From Rhizobium phaseoli (GTDB lineage Bacteria; Pseudomonadota; Alphaproteobacteria; Rhizobiales; Rhizobiaceae), in assembly GCF_010668805.1 (NCBI RefSeq), contig NZ_WUFT01000016.1:88164-152163 (forward strand): DNA of 64,000 nucleotides, read 5' to 3'. Below the pieces are notes generated by a model. That model saw only the letters and a program-made list of their open reading frames with translations. It made no database searches and was not told the DNA's origin. Below are positions 34,940 through 43,950 of the stretch, piece after piece. Position 1 is the first letter of the stretch, and every line of letters starts with the position of its first letter. Position numbers and translations under genes: made by a program.

Positions 34940-35892
34940 TTCTTGCCCTTGCCGTTTCCGTGGTTGCCGCCGTTGCCGTTTCCGTCGTTGCCCTTACCCT
35001 TGCCGCCTCCGTTGCCGTTATTACCGGTGTTGTCGCCACCGCCGTGACTGCTGTGGTTGGAGTCGGCGGAACCGCCACCGTTTCCGCTATTGCCGCCGCT
35101 GCCGTGGCCGTTATTCCCACCGCCGTTGGCGTGGCCGCCACCATTGCCGCTACTGCCGGAATTTCCTTTGCCGCTGCTATTCCCCCCGGGCGTATTTTCG
35201 CTGGTCCCTCCTGCTCCTTTGGAGGACTTGCTGTTATCCGGTGCCGTCTCGGCCTGACCTGCCAAATTGGCCGCTCCCACAGCCGGAACGACTGCAACGG
35301 AGGCAGGAACGGACGCGATCGAAGGTCTTGTGATCGAGCCTGCGACCGTCATACCGGTCCGCCGATCCACGGATGCACTCTGGCGCGGGCCGACGTTCGC
35401 CCGTTGGCCGCTCGCGAATGATGTAACCTGCACAAGGCCGCGATCGACTGCGACCGATGCCTTGGTTTTGCCAACTGTGACATGAAAGATCGTTCCCTTC
35501 ACGACGGCTGCGAGGTAAGGCGTTTGAACCGTCGTGTGCGGCTGGCTCAGCTTCTCGATCTCAAGATCAAGTGCTCCGGTTTGCTGCACAATTTCCGTCT
35601 TCCGGTAGGTAAAAACTCCCCCCGCCTTCGTCGTGATGGACGCGGCCGTATTGGGCTGCAATCCAATGCTCTCGACCCCGCGGACAAGCTGGGCGCGGCC
35701 GCGAGGCCCAGTCGAGACCCAGGCGCCGTTTGGAACGACGTCACCTGTGCGCAAGTCCTTCCAGCTATTGCGGTCAGTGGTGACTTTTACCTGGCTCGTT
35801 GCCTTGGCAACTTGCCAGTCCTCGCTCGCAGCAAACACCGCGCTCGGCATCAAAACAACAGCAAGAAGAAAAATGCGCAAAGTTACGAACAT
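34936..35892 (-). CDS. Secreted FecR-domain protein with Gly/Asn-rich tail
   Basis: A 318-residue protein. A signal peptide (MFVTLRIFLLAVVLMPSAVFAA) is followed by a FecR domain (about 30-180, containing DLRTGDVVPNGAWVSTGPRG and VKGTIFHVTVGKTKASVAVD). The last 100 residues are a low-complexity G/N/S/H-rich tail ending in GNGKGKK. FecR-type periplasmic proteins often partner CHASE2-bearing sensors, and here the two genes overlap. The start at 35892 was chosen for the signal peptide and the GGGGGCTCC just upstream; the frame runs to 35937. The tail is encoded by imperfect repeats of GGN/AAC-type codons. Confidence 0.8.
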   Translation of the reverse strand: MFVTLRIFLLAVVLMPSAVFAASEDWQVAKATSQVKVTTDRNSWKDLRTGDVVPNGAWVSTGPRGRAQLVRGVESIGLQPNTAASITTKAGGVFTYRKTEIVQQTGALDLEIEKLSQPHTTVQTPYLAAVVKGTIFHVTVGKTKASVAVDRGLVQVTSFASGQRANVGPRQSASVDRRTGMTVAGSITRPSIASVPASVAVVPAVGAANLAGQAETAPDNSKSSKGAGGTSENTPGGNSSGKGNSGSSGNGGGHANGGGNNGHGSGGNSGNGGGSADSNHSSHGGGDNTGNNGNGGGKGKGNDGNGNGGNHGNGKGKK

Positions 35893-35903
35893 TGGAGCCC
35901 CCA

Positions 35904-35948
35904 TTTTCAAAGGATTTACGCACACGCTAATTAACAATCCTTTGAAAA
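35904..35948. repeat. 13-bp perfect inverted repeat at the fecR-CHASE2 operon leader
   Basis: TTTTCAAAGGATT (35904-35916) and AATCCTTTGAAAA (35936-35948) are exact inverse complements separated by 19 bases. They sit 11 bases upstream of the start codon, so this is either a dimeric operator or a leader hairpin next to the ribosome site. Confidence 0.65.
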
Positions 35949-36277
35949 ATCAATGCGAAATTGGAGGCGGATCGCACGGGGAGGCAACGCGCAGTCCGAG
36001 CGGTGCTGTCGAGCGCCTCACAGCGAAAACGGAACAGCCACAAACCGATGTGCCGTCCCCAATACACCATTCAAACTGCGCTCCTATTCCAGCTTGTCTT
36101 CGGCGCTACTGCCGAAAGAAATGGAGTGAGCATGCCCAAACGCGATCATTTCAGCGGAAGATCCTCTCAATTTGCGAGGTCGACCAAGATTGATTATTGA
36201 CTCACGTCGACTGCGAACATAATAAGAACATTGGCGAGGCGGCGGCTGACCTGAGACTATGAAATGGAGCACGGATA

Positions 36278-36478
36278 ATGCGCGAGCAGCCGATCAGCGA
36301 AGCCGTGGAAGACAACGAACGTGCGGAGGTAATTGCCTATCACAAAGGCGATATGCACGCTGCGATCGAGACCCTCCTGGCAGATATTCGCCACCTCCGC
36401 CGGCAACTTGCATTGACTGAGGGCGTGATGGACCGCGGCATCACGCGCGGCTGGCGGCCGAGCTACGCTCGAGACTGA
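36278..36478 (+). CDS. Small hypothetical protein
   Basis: A 66-residue frame, MREQPISEAVEDNERAEVIA onward, with GGAGC eight bases before the ATG. The charged helical composition (AAIETLLADIRHLRRQLALT) suggests a short coiled coil. No family was recognised. It stands alone in a gene-poor region. Confidence 0.45.
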   Translation: MREQPISEAVEDNERAEVIAYHKGDMHAAIETLLADIRHLRRQLALTEGVMDRGITRGWRPSYARD

Positions 36479-36650
36479 CCGTCCGCGACCGAAAGCCATT
36501 TCCTCGAAGTGGCATTTAACGACTGGTGGTGGTCGCACCAGGGGCGTTCCGAGACAGCGTTAGCCGTCAACTGCACGCGCTTGCTTTCGCGGGGGAGATA
36601 CCGCCGGCAAGCACGCCACCGAGCGTCGCTTCGTCTTCAGAGCGGGCCGC

Positions 36651-36782
36651 ATGCGCATCACTGTCTGGGCAATGGGCGCCACGGAAGCGAAAGCGAAAGC
36701 CGAAATAGAAGCCGAATTCCGAGCAGCCAGGAAAGGGTGGCCCAAGCCGAAAGCGGGTTGGCAAATCCAGGAGGAAAGATGA
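36651..36782 (+). CDS. Short hypothetical ORF, possibly truncated
   Basis: A 43-codon frame, MRITVWAMGATEAKAKAEIE onward, ending in GWQIQEER. The in-frame codons upstream (GKHATERRFVFRAGR) also look protein-like but have no start before a TAG at 36561, so this may be the 3' remnant of a longer gene. The end contains AGGAGG, serving the next short frame. Confidence 0.35.
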   Translation: MRITVWAMGATEAKAKAEIEAEFRAARKGWPKPKAGWQIQEER

Positions 36783-36919
36783 GCGATACTGATAGGCCGG
36801 CGCTCCCACGACTGGATCCGCCGCGCGTTAGCAGCGCTTTCGGACACCACAATCGCTCCAGGTGTGCCTCATTTGTTAGGCTTTGGCTTTTCGGCAGGCC
36901 CGGTATCGCGTTGCTCTGA
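36779..36919 (+). CDS. Short hypothetical ORF
   Basis: A 46-codon frame (MSDTDRPALPRLDPPRVSSA onward). It begins with an ATG that overlaps the previous stop (ATGA) and has a strong AGGAGG site four bases upstream. It has no recognisable family and may be a relic. Confidence 0.3.
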   Translation: MSDTDRPALPRLDPPRVSSAFGHHNRSRCASFVRLWLFGRPGIALL

Positions 36920-37459
36920 ACCCAGCGCGGCGGAGTTGCCTTTCGCTGACGCCCCAGGGACCGAACGTTCCTTTCCGGTTGACCTCAGCAGCTTGTATGA
37001 TTGCCCCAGTAGGGAAAGAGAGGATGAAATCGCAGGCTGGAAGAGCTTCTCCATAGGTGCACACCGCTACTTGCAGGCGGAGGCACACGGAAACCCTCAG
37101 CCGCCAGCGCCTACGTTTTCGGTTGCTGACGATACAGCCGAGCTAGGCTTCTGCTGCGAAAAGTCCACCCCGCCTTGGCAAGAGAGTTGTTGAGAGAGGG
37201 ATTTTAGGGACCTGGAGCCACAGCGGCAGAACGATTGGTGCGGAACTGTACAGGAACCGCTGCCTTGGACAGGTGGTTAGGCGCATGGATCGCCGGATAG
37301 CGCATGCCCTTGCACTCTCGCGATCTACCCCTTCCCAGGGGTTCGGGCCGCGCAGAGGCAAGTTTTGGTCCCCTCCCTCTCCAACCGCTTCTGCGCGGCC
37401 TGCCTGCGATCCGACCTTGCCCAGCGGGACTGTCGGCTTAACCCGCAGGAGATGGCGGC
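36920..37459. other. Gene-poor stretch, nothing recognised
   Basis: About 540 bases with only short frames and no good ribosome site. It probably contains decayed DNA linking the small ORFs to the response-regulator relic. Confidence 0.4.
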
Positions 37460-38020
37460 CCTACACTCGCATCAAGAACCGCCTGTTGAGCCTTTATGAG
37501 CGTGCTGCCGGTGCTTTAGCCTCTCGGAGCGCTCGCTGGCTGATTACTTGATCGTTTTCTCCTGCGACGCCGCCCAATATGCTTGTTGGAAGTCCTGCAG
37601 CTACCAGCTCTATCACCTCGAGCTCATGGGGAGCCAGTGAAGCCCTCTGTCGAAGAGTCCTTTTTCGGCCTTAGCGCGCATTGCGAGAGGAAGCTGAAGG
37701 CTTCGACGCCCGCTCGAATGGCCTCTGCCAGTTCGCGTGATCCGATACTCCTGACAACGTATCCCGCCACCTCCTGCCGTAAGGCTGCGACAAGCGCTTC
37801 AACTTCCTCCGAGGCGGCCAGCATTAGGACCTTTGTCTCGGCTTCGCGCCAAAAGATTCGCTCGCACGTCGTAGATATCGAGACGAGTTCGCCGGCTGCC
37901 AGTCGCCTGCGCTTTGACTCTTCGTTTTGCCAACCGCTTTTCCGCCACGGCCAGCACTTCCCCTCCTTCGGGGCGCCCGACCACGCATAAGCTCAACTCC
38001 GGAGTTATACTGTTTTTCAA
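37460..38020 (-). pseudogene. LuxR/NarL-type response regulator remnant
   Basis: Pieces of a receiver plus LuxR-HTH protein are spread over different minus-strand frames. ITPELSLCVVGRPEGGEVLAV forms the start, VLMLAASEEVEALVAALRQE with VAGYVVRSIGSRELAEAIRAG the receiver end, and ELEVIELVAAGLP followed by EKTIK fragments the HTH. At least two frameshifts separate them. No intact product is possible. Confidence 0.55.
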
Positions 38021-38214
38021 AAACAGTATAACGATCGAGAGGGCAGGCCATGGGATAGTCCTAACTCTATCGCCTTGAAAGGATCTGAACCTTCGACCCG
38101 TTAGCTCTGCACGTGGGATAACCCATATTTATGGAACTAGGTTGTTCCCCGACAATGCGGTATGCATGGCGGTTTGGCTGGTAGGAAGTGCGGGCGATCA
38201 CGATTCTTTTTCAA

Positions 38215-38620
38215 TCAACAGAAACAAAACGAAGCCGACGGTGACGCCGCTGTGAAGTGACGCGGAACGTCGACATCTGCCCGACCTGGGGTGGCGCATC
38301 GTTCCTGAAGGCGGCCGACAGGGTGGTCCAGGTGTTGGAGCACGTGCCGGCGTCGGTTAAGATTGTCCGCCATGTCGAAAAGCGCATGATCTGCAGGGAT
38401 GGCGATACGACGGTAGCTGGCCCTGCCGATCGAGCGCGGCAAACCCGGGCCGGGACTGCTCGCCCATATCATGATCGCTAAATTCGACGATCACATTCCC
38501 CTCTATCGCCTATCCGAGATGTACGAGCGGTTAGGGATAGACATCTCGCGATCCGTAATGGCTGACTGGGTCGGTCGCGCATCCAGTCTGCTAGCTCCTC
38601 TCGTCTCGGCTACTAGGGCC
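38215..38620 (+). pseudogene. IS66-family transposase (TnpC) remnant
   Basis: Two frames read as IS66 TnpC. The first has KIVRHVEKRMICRDGDTTVA. After a frameshift, AKFDDHIPLYRLSEMYERLG and SVMADWVGRASSLLAPLV give the conserved TnpC region before the catalytic core. The rest of TnpC, tnpA, tnpB and the ends are missing. It is unrelated in orientation and sequence state to the IS66 copy at the right edge. Confidence 0.65.
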
Positions 38621-38834
38621 CATAGTGCCTCCCTCCATTCTAACGAAAATAATCCACCATCAAATGCCGGGACTAAACACCCAGAGCTTTTTCGATCCGC
38701 CAGCCGGAATCGCCAACTCGGAAATCCGCGCAAACCTTTCAGCGGGCTGGATAATGCGTCACAAATTAGACGCTGCCTGAGTTCTTTGCCAACAGCAGAA
38801 AAAACAAAACGTTAAGGTGGCGCGATAGGCCAAA

Positions 38835-38873
38835 ATATATCAAAAAAAATATCAATGTTATGTGTTGATATAT
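38835..38873. repeat. AT-rich cluster of TTGATAT half-sites
   Basis: ATATATCAA (38835-38843), ATATCAA (38849-38855) and TTGATATAT (38865-38873) form nested inverted repeats in an AT-rich patch about 380 bases upstream of the GntR gene. This looks like a multi-site operator. No gene starts directly at it. Confidence 0.45.
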
Positions 38874-39251
38874 CGCGGAGCGCCGTCTAGATCTGGTCAC
38901 AAGCGGCACGGGGGTCTACCCCGGTCAGCGACGGGAGGCTTAGGTGAACCGACGTGACAACATGCACCCAGACAAAATCAGATCCGACAGGCCAGAGATG
39001 AAGATCGCCCTCTTAGATGGAGAACGTGACAGCTTCCTCTTGCCCCATTCCGTTGAACTCAGCGGCGAGAGAGTGCGATAGCGGCCAGCTGCGGCCGCGG
39101 CTGTTATAAAGGTCCCGAATCTCGCCTGGGTTAAAACGCGTGCCGATATGGTGAGGCCAATTAATTCGGGCTTGAATCGGAACGCCGCCCGATATCAATG
39201 AATAAGCTCCTGTAGGGTCCCCGAAGGACATCGACAGAGGAAAACCATCAA

Positions 39252-39965
39252 ATGCGGTGTTGCAAGAACGCGCCCCCACAGCGTGGGGCTGACACAAACT
39301 TTTCTACTGAACCAGAACCTGCAAAGGCCGATATTGCCTACGATGCTATTCGACGAATTCTCCACAATAACGGCCGTGTGCCGGGGCAACATCTCAGGGA
39401 ACAGGATCTGGCGTCTAATCTTGATCTTGGTCGAACACCAATTCGCGAAGCACTTCAGCGACTAGCAGCTGAAGGGAAGATCCAATACATCCCTCAGAAG
39501 GGCTTTTTCACCAGGCCGATGTTGGAGGGTACTCTGTTAGATTTTTATGTTGTTGGAAGTGAGACGCTAATCTCGGCGTTGAATCGAAAGCGGCCGCAGA
39601 TCCCAGAGAGCTGGGCCGTGGCAGATAAATTGTCCCCCGACGAACTCGCCCTAACGGCAGAAGCGATATTTACTAGAATCGCCGAAGAAGCATCGAATTG
39701 CGAGGCATGTAAAATCGTTCAACGATTCTGTTTTTGCACTCACCCTCTACGAATGGAAATAACTGCGTCGGAACTTAGGCCCGCATTTGTCGAAAGCCTC
39801 GAGAAATTAATTGCCGCAATGTCTGAACTAGGCGCCGCGACAAACTTGGTGGAGTCCGCGTTGATGAACCACCTTGACCTAGAACGCGATGCCGTCCCAA
39901 GGGTCGTACAAGAGGTGAACGAACGTGGGTTAACAGGGCTTCCTGGGCACGCGAAAAGCTTGTGA
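39252..39965 (+). CDS. GntR-family transcriptional regulator
   Basis: A 237-residue regulator. The GntR winged HTH spans about 27-90, with the signature LREQDLASNLDLGRTPIREALQRLAAEG (near 50-77) followed by PQKGFF. The C-terminal part (about 100-237) is helical and shorter and more divergent than a normal FCD domain, so effector sensing may be altered. AGGAAAA lies just before the ATG. The target is unknown; the AT-rich half-site cluster upstream is one candidate. Confidence 0.75.
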   Translation: MRCCKNAPPQRGADTNFSTEPEPAKADIAYDAIRRILHNNGRVPGQHLREQDLASNLDLGRTPIREALQRLAAEGKIQYIPQKGFFTRPMLEGTLLDFYVVGSETLISALNRKRPQIPESWAVADKLSPDELALTAEAIFTRIAEEASNCEACKIVQRFCFCTHPLRMEITASELRPAFVESLEKLIAAMSELGAATNLVESALMNHLDLERDAVPRVVQEVNERGLTGLPGHAKSL

Positions 39966-40063
39966 TATCGCCGTAATCTGAAGCACTCGGCTCGAGCATT
40001 TAAAGCCTATGTCGGAATAAATGCCCGCATCATTGCGTTACTAATAGGATCGACACTATTGGG

Positions 40064-40303
40064 CTAGTCGGATTCTTCCGGTTCCCCGAACTCCGCGATA
40101 GATAATAAAATGATTGGCACGCGCTGGATGTTTAGACCTGGCATTAGATAGAGCGAATCTGGTGAAGCGCTCGGGTTATGAAGCCCATGCTTTGCAAATG
40201 AACTCGTAGTGTGCGGAGGCCTTGAGAGGCTTGAGTCTGCGGCGAACAGGTACCCCATTGACATGGTAGTTAATGGCAGGAACAGCGCGGCGAACTTCAA
40301 CAT
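40064..40303 (-). CDS. Possible small exported protein
   Basis: A 79-residue frame whose N-terminus MLKFAALFLPLTTMSMGYLF resembles a signal peptide. The rest (SLSRPPHTTSSFAKHGLHNP onward) is unremarkable. It starts 20 bases after the Crp/Fnr stop, on the same strand, but the ribosome site is weak. No family was recognised and it may be spurious. Confidence 0.3.
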   Translation of the reverse strand: MLKFAALFLPLTTMSMGYLFAADSSLSRPPHTTSSFAKHGLHNPSASPDSLYLMPGLNIQRVPIILLSIAEFGEPEESD

Positions 40304-40323
40304 GTGGCCCGGTGATCCAACGG

Positions 40324-40995
40324 TTAACATGCCTCCCGCAGCAGGTCGACGCTATCGACGAGGACGACCTTGCCTCTGACTTCGACCCCCGACGGGGCGA
40401 GCGCCGCAAACGCGCGGGAAAGGGCTTCCGGCGCCAGTCCCAGTTTGCCGGCCAGGATTCGCTTTCGGTAAGGAAGGCGGAACGTAACCCGCGAGGTGGC
40501 CGCCGAGGCGGGGCAGCGGCTCATAAGGTAGTTTGCCACCCGTTGCGCGGCTGTGAGCAAGCGGTCTCCGGCAATACAATCCATCGCGCCCAGCAGGTGC
40601 CTGCCCATGATGCGCATGACGTTCCTGTGTACGACCGGATGTTGGTCGGCGAACGCCTGCAACTCCGCAAGCGCAAACAGCGCGACCTCGGCCCCGTCGG
40701 CGGACCGCGCGCTATAAGCGTAGGAGCCGCCCCCCGCGAGTAGATATTCTCCAAAGGTGTCGCCCGGCTCGCACACGCAGATATCCGCTTCGCGCCCGGC
40801 GGATTCCGATTTTGAAAGTCGCACAAACCCGTTCATGACGCAGTAGACGAACGATTCCTGCTGGCCCTCGGCTACGATCTTCTCGTCAGCGGCGAAGGTT
40901 CGAAACTCAGCCGTTCCGGTGAATTGCTCCACAGTCGCCTGATCCAAGCCAGCAAACAGGTCAGACTGCAGAAGCATAGAATTTTTCGCAAGCAT
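40324..40995 (-). CDS. Crp/Fnr-family transcriptional regulator
   Basis: A 223-residue Crp/Fnr protein. The N-terminal cyclic-nucleotide-type beta-roll is about 12-120 (FVYCVMNGFVRLSKSESAGR, CEPGDTFGEYLLAGGG). The C-terminal HTH is AGKLGLAPEALSRAFAAL near 184. It lacks the N-terminal cysteine cluster of FnrN, so it does not look like an Fe-S oxygen sensor and is more like the FixK/NnrR/DNR side of the family. It follows fixS by 32 bases, so it is probably co-transcribed with fixGHIS and could feed back on anaerobox promoters. Start at 40995 after GGAAG. Confidence 0.8.
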   Translation of the reverse strand: MLAKNSMLLQSDLFAGLDQATVEQFTGTAEFRTFAADEKIVAEGQQESFVYCVMNGFVRLSKSESAGREADICVCEPGDTFGEYLLAGGGSYAYSARSADGAEVALFALAELQAFADQHPVVHRNVMRIMGRHLLGAMDCIAGDRLLTAAQRVANYLMSRCPASAATSRVTFRLPYRKRILAGKLGLAPEALSRAFAALAPSGVEVRGKVVLVDSVDLLREAC

Positions 40996-41027
40996 CCATC
41001 TTCCTTTCGTGTTTGGACCCACTGCGG

Positions 41028-41186
41028 TCAGGGTTCTCGTTGATCGGTTTCGTCCTCGGCGAGGATCCGCCAGGCGGCGCCTTGAAGGTCGTCATACTGG
41101 CCGCTCTTTAGCGACCAAAGGAATGCCAGGAGCCCTATTCCTCCCATCAACAGCGCGATCGGTATGAGATAGATCAACATGTTCAT
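41028..41186 (-). CDS. fixS: FixS, cbb3 oxidase maturation protein
   Basis: A 52-residue protein, MNMLIYLIPIALLMGGIGLL onward, with one membrane helix followed by the FixS/CcoS signature FLWSLKSGQYDDLQGAAWRIL. It is required for cofactor insertion into cbb3 oxidase. Its ATG overlaps the fixI stop (ATGA). Start and size are canonical. Confidence 0.95.
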   Translation of the reverse strand: MNMLIYLIPIALLMGGIGLLAFLWSLKSGQYDDLQGAAWRILAEDETDQREP

Positions 41187-43468
41187 GCGGCTTTGACCTC
41201 CTCACTCCTGCCGATCCGCCCTCGAATGTGCATATCCCGACGCTTGCCGAAGGCGTTCAGGCGCAGGGCGTTCGTCACGACGATGATCGAGGATGTCGAC
41301 ATTGCCACCGCCGCTATCAGCGGCGTCGCCAATCCGGCGATGGCGATCGGCACTGCCAGAACGTTGTAACCGATGGCGAGGGCGAAGTTCTGCCGGATGA
41401 GGCTGGCGGATCGTCGCGCAACGGCGATCGCTTCCGGAACAGCGTCAAGGCGATCGTTGAAGAAAACCAGGTCGGCCGCCTGTCTTCCGATATCGGAGGC
41501 TGTGGCCGGCGCCATCGAGACATGCGCGGCTGCAAGTGCCGGGGCGTCGTTGATCCCGTCGCCAACCATGAGCACGCGACGACCTTCGCCATTCAGCCTC
41601 TGGCATTCCTCGACCTTCTGTTTCGGCGTCAGAGAGCCCAAAGCCCTGTCGATACCCAGGGCATGCGCCGTATTGTCGACGACGGTCTGCCTGTCTCCGG
41701 ACACGATCAGCGTTTCAAGGCCGGCTGCATCGAGCCGGTCGATTGCCTCGCAAGCACCCGGACGAAGCGTGTCATCGAAGAAGAAGCGAGCAAGATCGAC
41801 ACCATTCTTCGACAGGACCACTTCCGAGAACGGACTGTCGGCGGTGCGGGGCACGATGCTGGTTCCGCAGGCAAACGCCAAGTTGCCCAATCGATAGACA
41901 TCTGCTCCGTTCCTGGCTTCCAGTCCCCCGCCGGGGATTTCCGTGACGATGTCGAAGGACATGAGGTCGGTTTCGGTGTCCCGTACCAGGGCCCGAGAAA
42001 GGGGATGCCGTGAATGCGCTGCCAATCCACGGGCGATCGCGGTGGCGCTCTCGTCCATGGCATCCACTCTGACAAGGCGCGAACTGCCGATCGTCAAGGT
42101 GCCCGTCTTGTCAAAGGCCACGGTGTCGGTTTCGGCCAGTCTTTCGAGTGCTGAGCCGTCCTTCACCATGATGCCCTTCCGGAAAAGTTCGCCCGTGGCG
42201 ACGACCTGGACCACAGGTACGGCAAGACCCAATGCGCATGGGCAGGTAATGATCAGCACCGCAACGGCGACCAGCATGGCCTGTTTCCAGTCTCCGCCCA
42301 GGAGGCCCCAGGCAAGGAAGGAGACCAGCGCCAGCAGATGCACGACCGGAGAATAGAGCGTCGCAGCGCGATCGGCGATCCTTCGATAGCGAGCTCTTCC
42401 GCCCTCGGCGGCTTCCATGAGGCCGATGATCTCCGAGAGAAGCGAATCCTTGGCAATTCTTGTCGCCCGCAGCACGAGGGAGCCGGTCAGATTCATCGCC
42501 CCGGAACTCACTTCGCTGTTGCTGGCGACGGCGACCGGGCTGCTCTCGCCGGTGACGATGGAGAGGTCCAGGTCGCTCTCTCCGCTGACGACTATGCCAT
42601 CGACGGGAACCCGTTCGCCTGCGGCTATCGAGATTTCATCCCCCGCCGCGATCTCATCTACCGCAATGTAGCGTCGCGACCCGTCCGGATTGATCAGCAA
42701 TGATCCGCGCGGCGCCAGTCTTGCGAGTCCGTTGATCGCCGCCCGAGCCTTTTCGCGCATGACATGATCGAGGGTTCTGCCGATCAGCAGGAAGAAGAGC
42801 AGCGAGACCGAAGCGTCGAACCACGCATGCTCGCCGTGATGGACGGTCTCCCACAATGAAACGGCATAGGAGAGCGTCACGGCGAGCGAAATCGGAACGT
42901 CCATGTTGGTGCGCCGGTGCCGCAGCGCATTCCAGGCCGATTTGAAGAAGAAGCGCCCCGCATAGACCAGCGCGGGCGCTGCTATCATCGCCGAGATCCA
43001 ATGAAACATGTCGCGCGTCGCAGCATCTGCACCCGACCAGACCGATACCGAGAGCAACATGATGTTGGCAGCGGCAAAACCGGACACGCCGATCGCGAGG
43101 AGAAGTTGATTTCTGGTCTTGTCGTTCTCGGGAGCTGAGGGCGTGAAGAGATGCGCGCGATATCCGGCCGAGTTGATCGCTGCCAGGATCTTGGACGGAT
43201 CGGTTGCGCGTGTCTCTATCTCCTCCTGGTAGACGCAGCTCACCCTTCGAGCCGTGAGATTGACTCGCGCTGTCTTGACGAAGGAAAGCGCCAACAACGC
43301 CCTTTCGATGGTCGAAATGCAGCCACCGCAGTGGGCGTCGGGGACGCTCAGGTCCAGCTGGCGCAATCCTTCGCCGAGCGGCTGGCTCGCAAGGCGAACC
43401 TCTTCGGCACTGAATGATGTCGTGCTGAGGGCAAGCACGCTTTCTGCGTCCATGGTACAGCAGCTCAC
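41183..43468 (-). CDS. fixI: FixI, copper-transporting P-type ATPase for cbb3 oxidase
   Basis: A 761-residue P1B-type ATPase (CcoI family) supplying copper for cbb3 oxidase assembly. An N-terminal heavy-metal domain has the CGGC site at 47-50. Eight membrane helices include the CPC ion motif (ITCPCALGLAVPVV). The phosphorylation site is DKTGTLTIG, the actuator TGES (IVTGESSPVA), and the hinge MVGDGINDAPALAAA. It lies between fixH and fixS with four-base overlaps at both ends. Confidence 0.96.
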   Translation of the reverse strand: MSCCTMDAESVLALSTTSFSAEEVRLASQPLGEGLRQLDLSVPDAHCGGCISTIERALLALSFVKTARVNLTARRVSCVYQEEIETRATDPSKILAAINSAGYRAHLFTPSAPENDKTRNQLLLAIGVSGFAAANIMLLSVSVWSGADAATRDMFHWISAMIAAPALVYAGRFFFKSAWNALRHRRTNMDVPISLAVTLSYAVSLWETVHHGEHAWFDASVSLLFFLLIGRTLDHVMREKARAAINGLARLAPRGSLLINPDGSRRYIAVDEIAAGDEISIAAGERVPVDGIVVSGESDLDLSIVTGESSPVAVASNSEVSSGAMNLTGSLVLRATRIAKDSLLSEIIGLMEAAEGGRARYRRIADRAATLYSPVVHLLALVSFLAWGLLGGDWKQAMLVAVAVLIITCPCALGLAVPVVQVVATGELFRKGIMVKDGSALERLAETDTVAFDKTGTLTIGSSRLVRVDAMDESATAIARGLAAHSRHPLSRALVRDTETDLMSFDIVTEIPGGGLEARNGADVYRLGNLAFACGTSIVPRTADSPFSEVVLSKNGVDLARFFFDDTLRPGACEAIDRLDAAGLETLIVSGDRQTVVDNTAHALGIDRALGSLTPKQKVEECQRLNGEGRRVLMVGDGINDAPALAAAHVSMAPATASDIGRQAADLVFFNDRLDAVPEAIAVARRSASLIRQNFALAIGYNVLAVPIAIAGLATPLIAAVAMSTSSIIVVTNALRLNAFGKRRDMHIRGRIGRSEEVKAA

Positions 43469-43950
43469 TGGCCTAACTCCGCGGTATCGATGCGTTTTGC
43501 CTCATGCATGACGACCACGCCGCCGTTTCGCGAGATGGCCTCGACGATCCAGTCACCGTCGGCTAGATCATGCTCCGCTTCGAACCGCCCCGCGGCTGTC
43601 TTCCTGAGCGTAAGGAGGAAGTCCTCGTGGTCTCCGACCGGACGTTTGAAATTCAGAATGACGTCGTCGACGATCGCAGGCGATCCGCTCTTGTCGTGAA
43701 TATCGTAGCGGATCTCGTGCCCCTTTATGGAGAGGTTGCCCTCGATGCCGGAAGCGGCCATTGCCTTCATCGCCGCCGCTTTGCGGTTGAACTCCTGACT
43801 GGCGACATAGGTGTTTTCCACGACCAGACCGCTCCAGCTGGAAGAGGCATAGAAGGCCATGGTGACGTTCACCGCGATCACCACGCCAAAGAATGCCGAG
43901 GTCGAAAGCAGCATGTGCAAGCCTGTAAAACCTTGAGCGGAGGTCTTCAT
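43465..43950 (-). CDS. fixH: FixH, cbb3 oxidase assembly protein
   Basis: A 161-residue protein with one N-terminal membrane anchor (about 12-35, including FFGVVIAVNVTMAFYA) and a periplasmic FixH domain starting VVENTYVASQEFNRKAAAM. The FixH/CcoH family stabilises the cbb3 complex during assembly. It overlaps fixG and fixI by four bases each. Confidence 0.93.
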   Translation of the reverse strand: MKTSAQGFTGLHMLLSTSAFFGVVIAVNVTMAFYASSSWSGLVVENTYVASQEFNRKAAAMKAMAASGIEGNLSIKGHEIRYDIHDKSGSPAIVDDVILNFKRPVGDHEDFLLTLRKTAAGRFEAEHDLADGDWIVEAISRNGGVVVMHEAKRIDTAELGQ

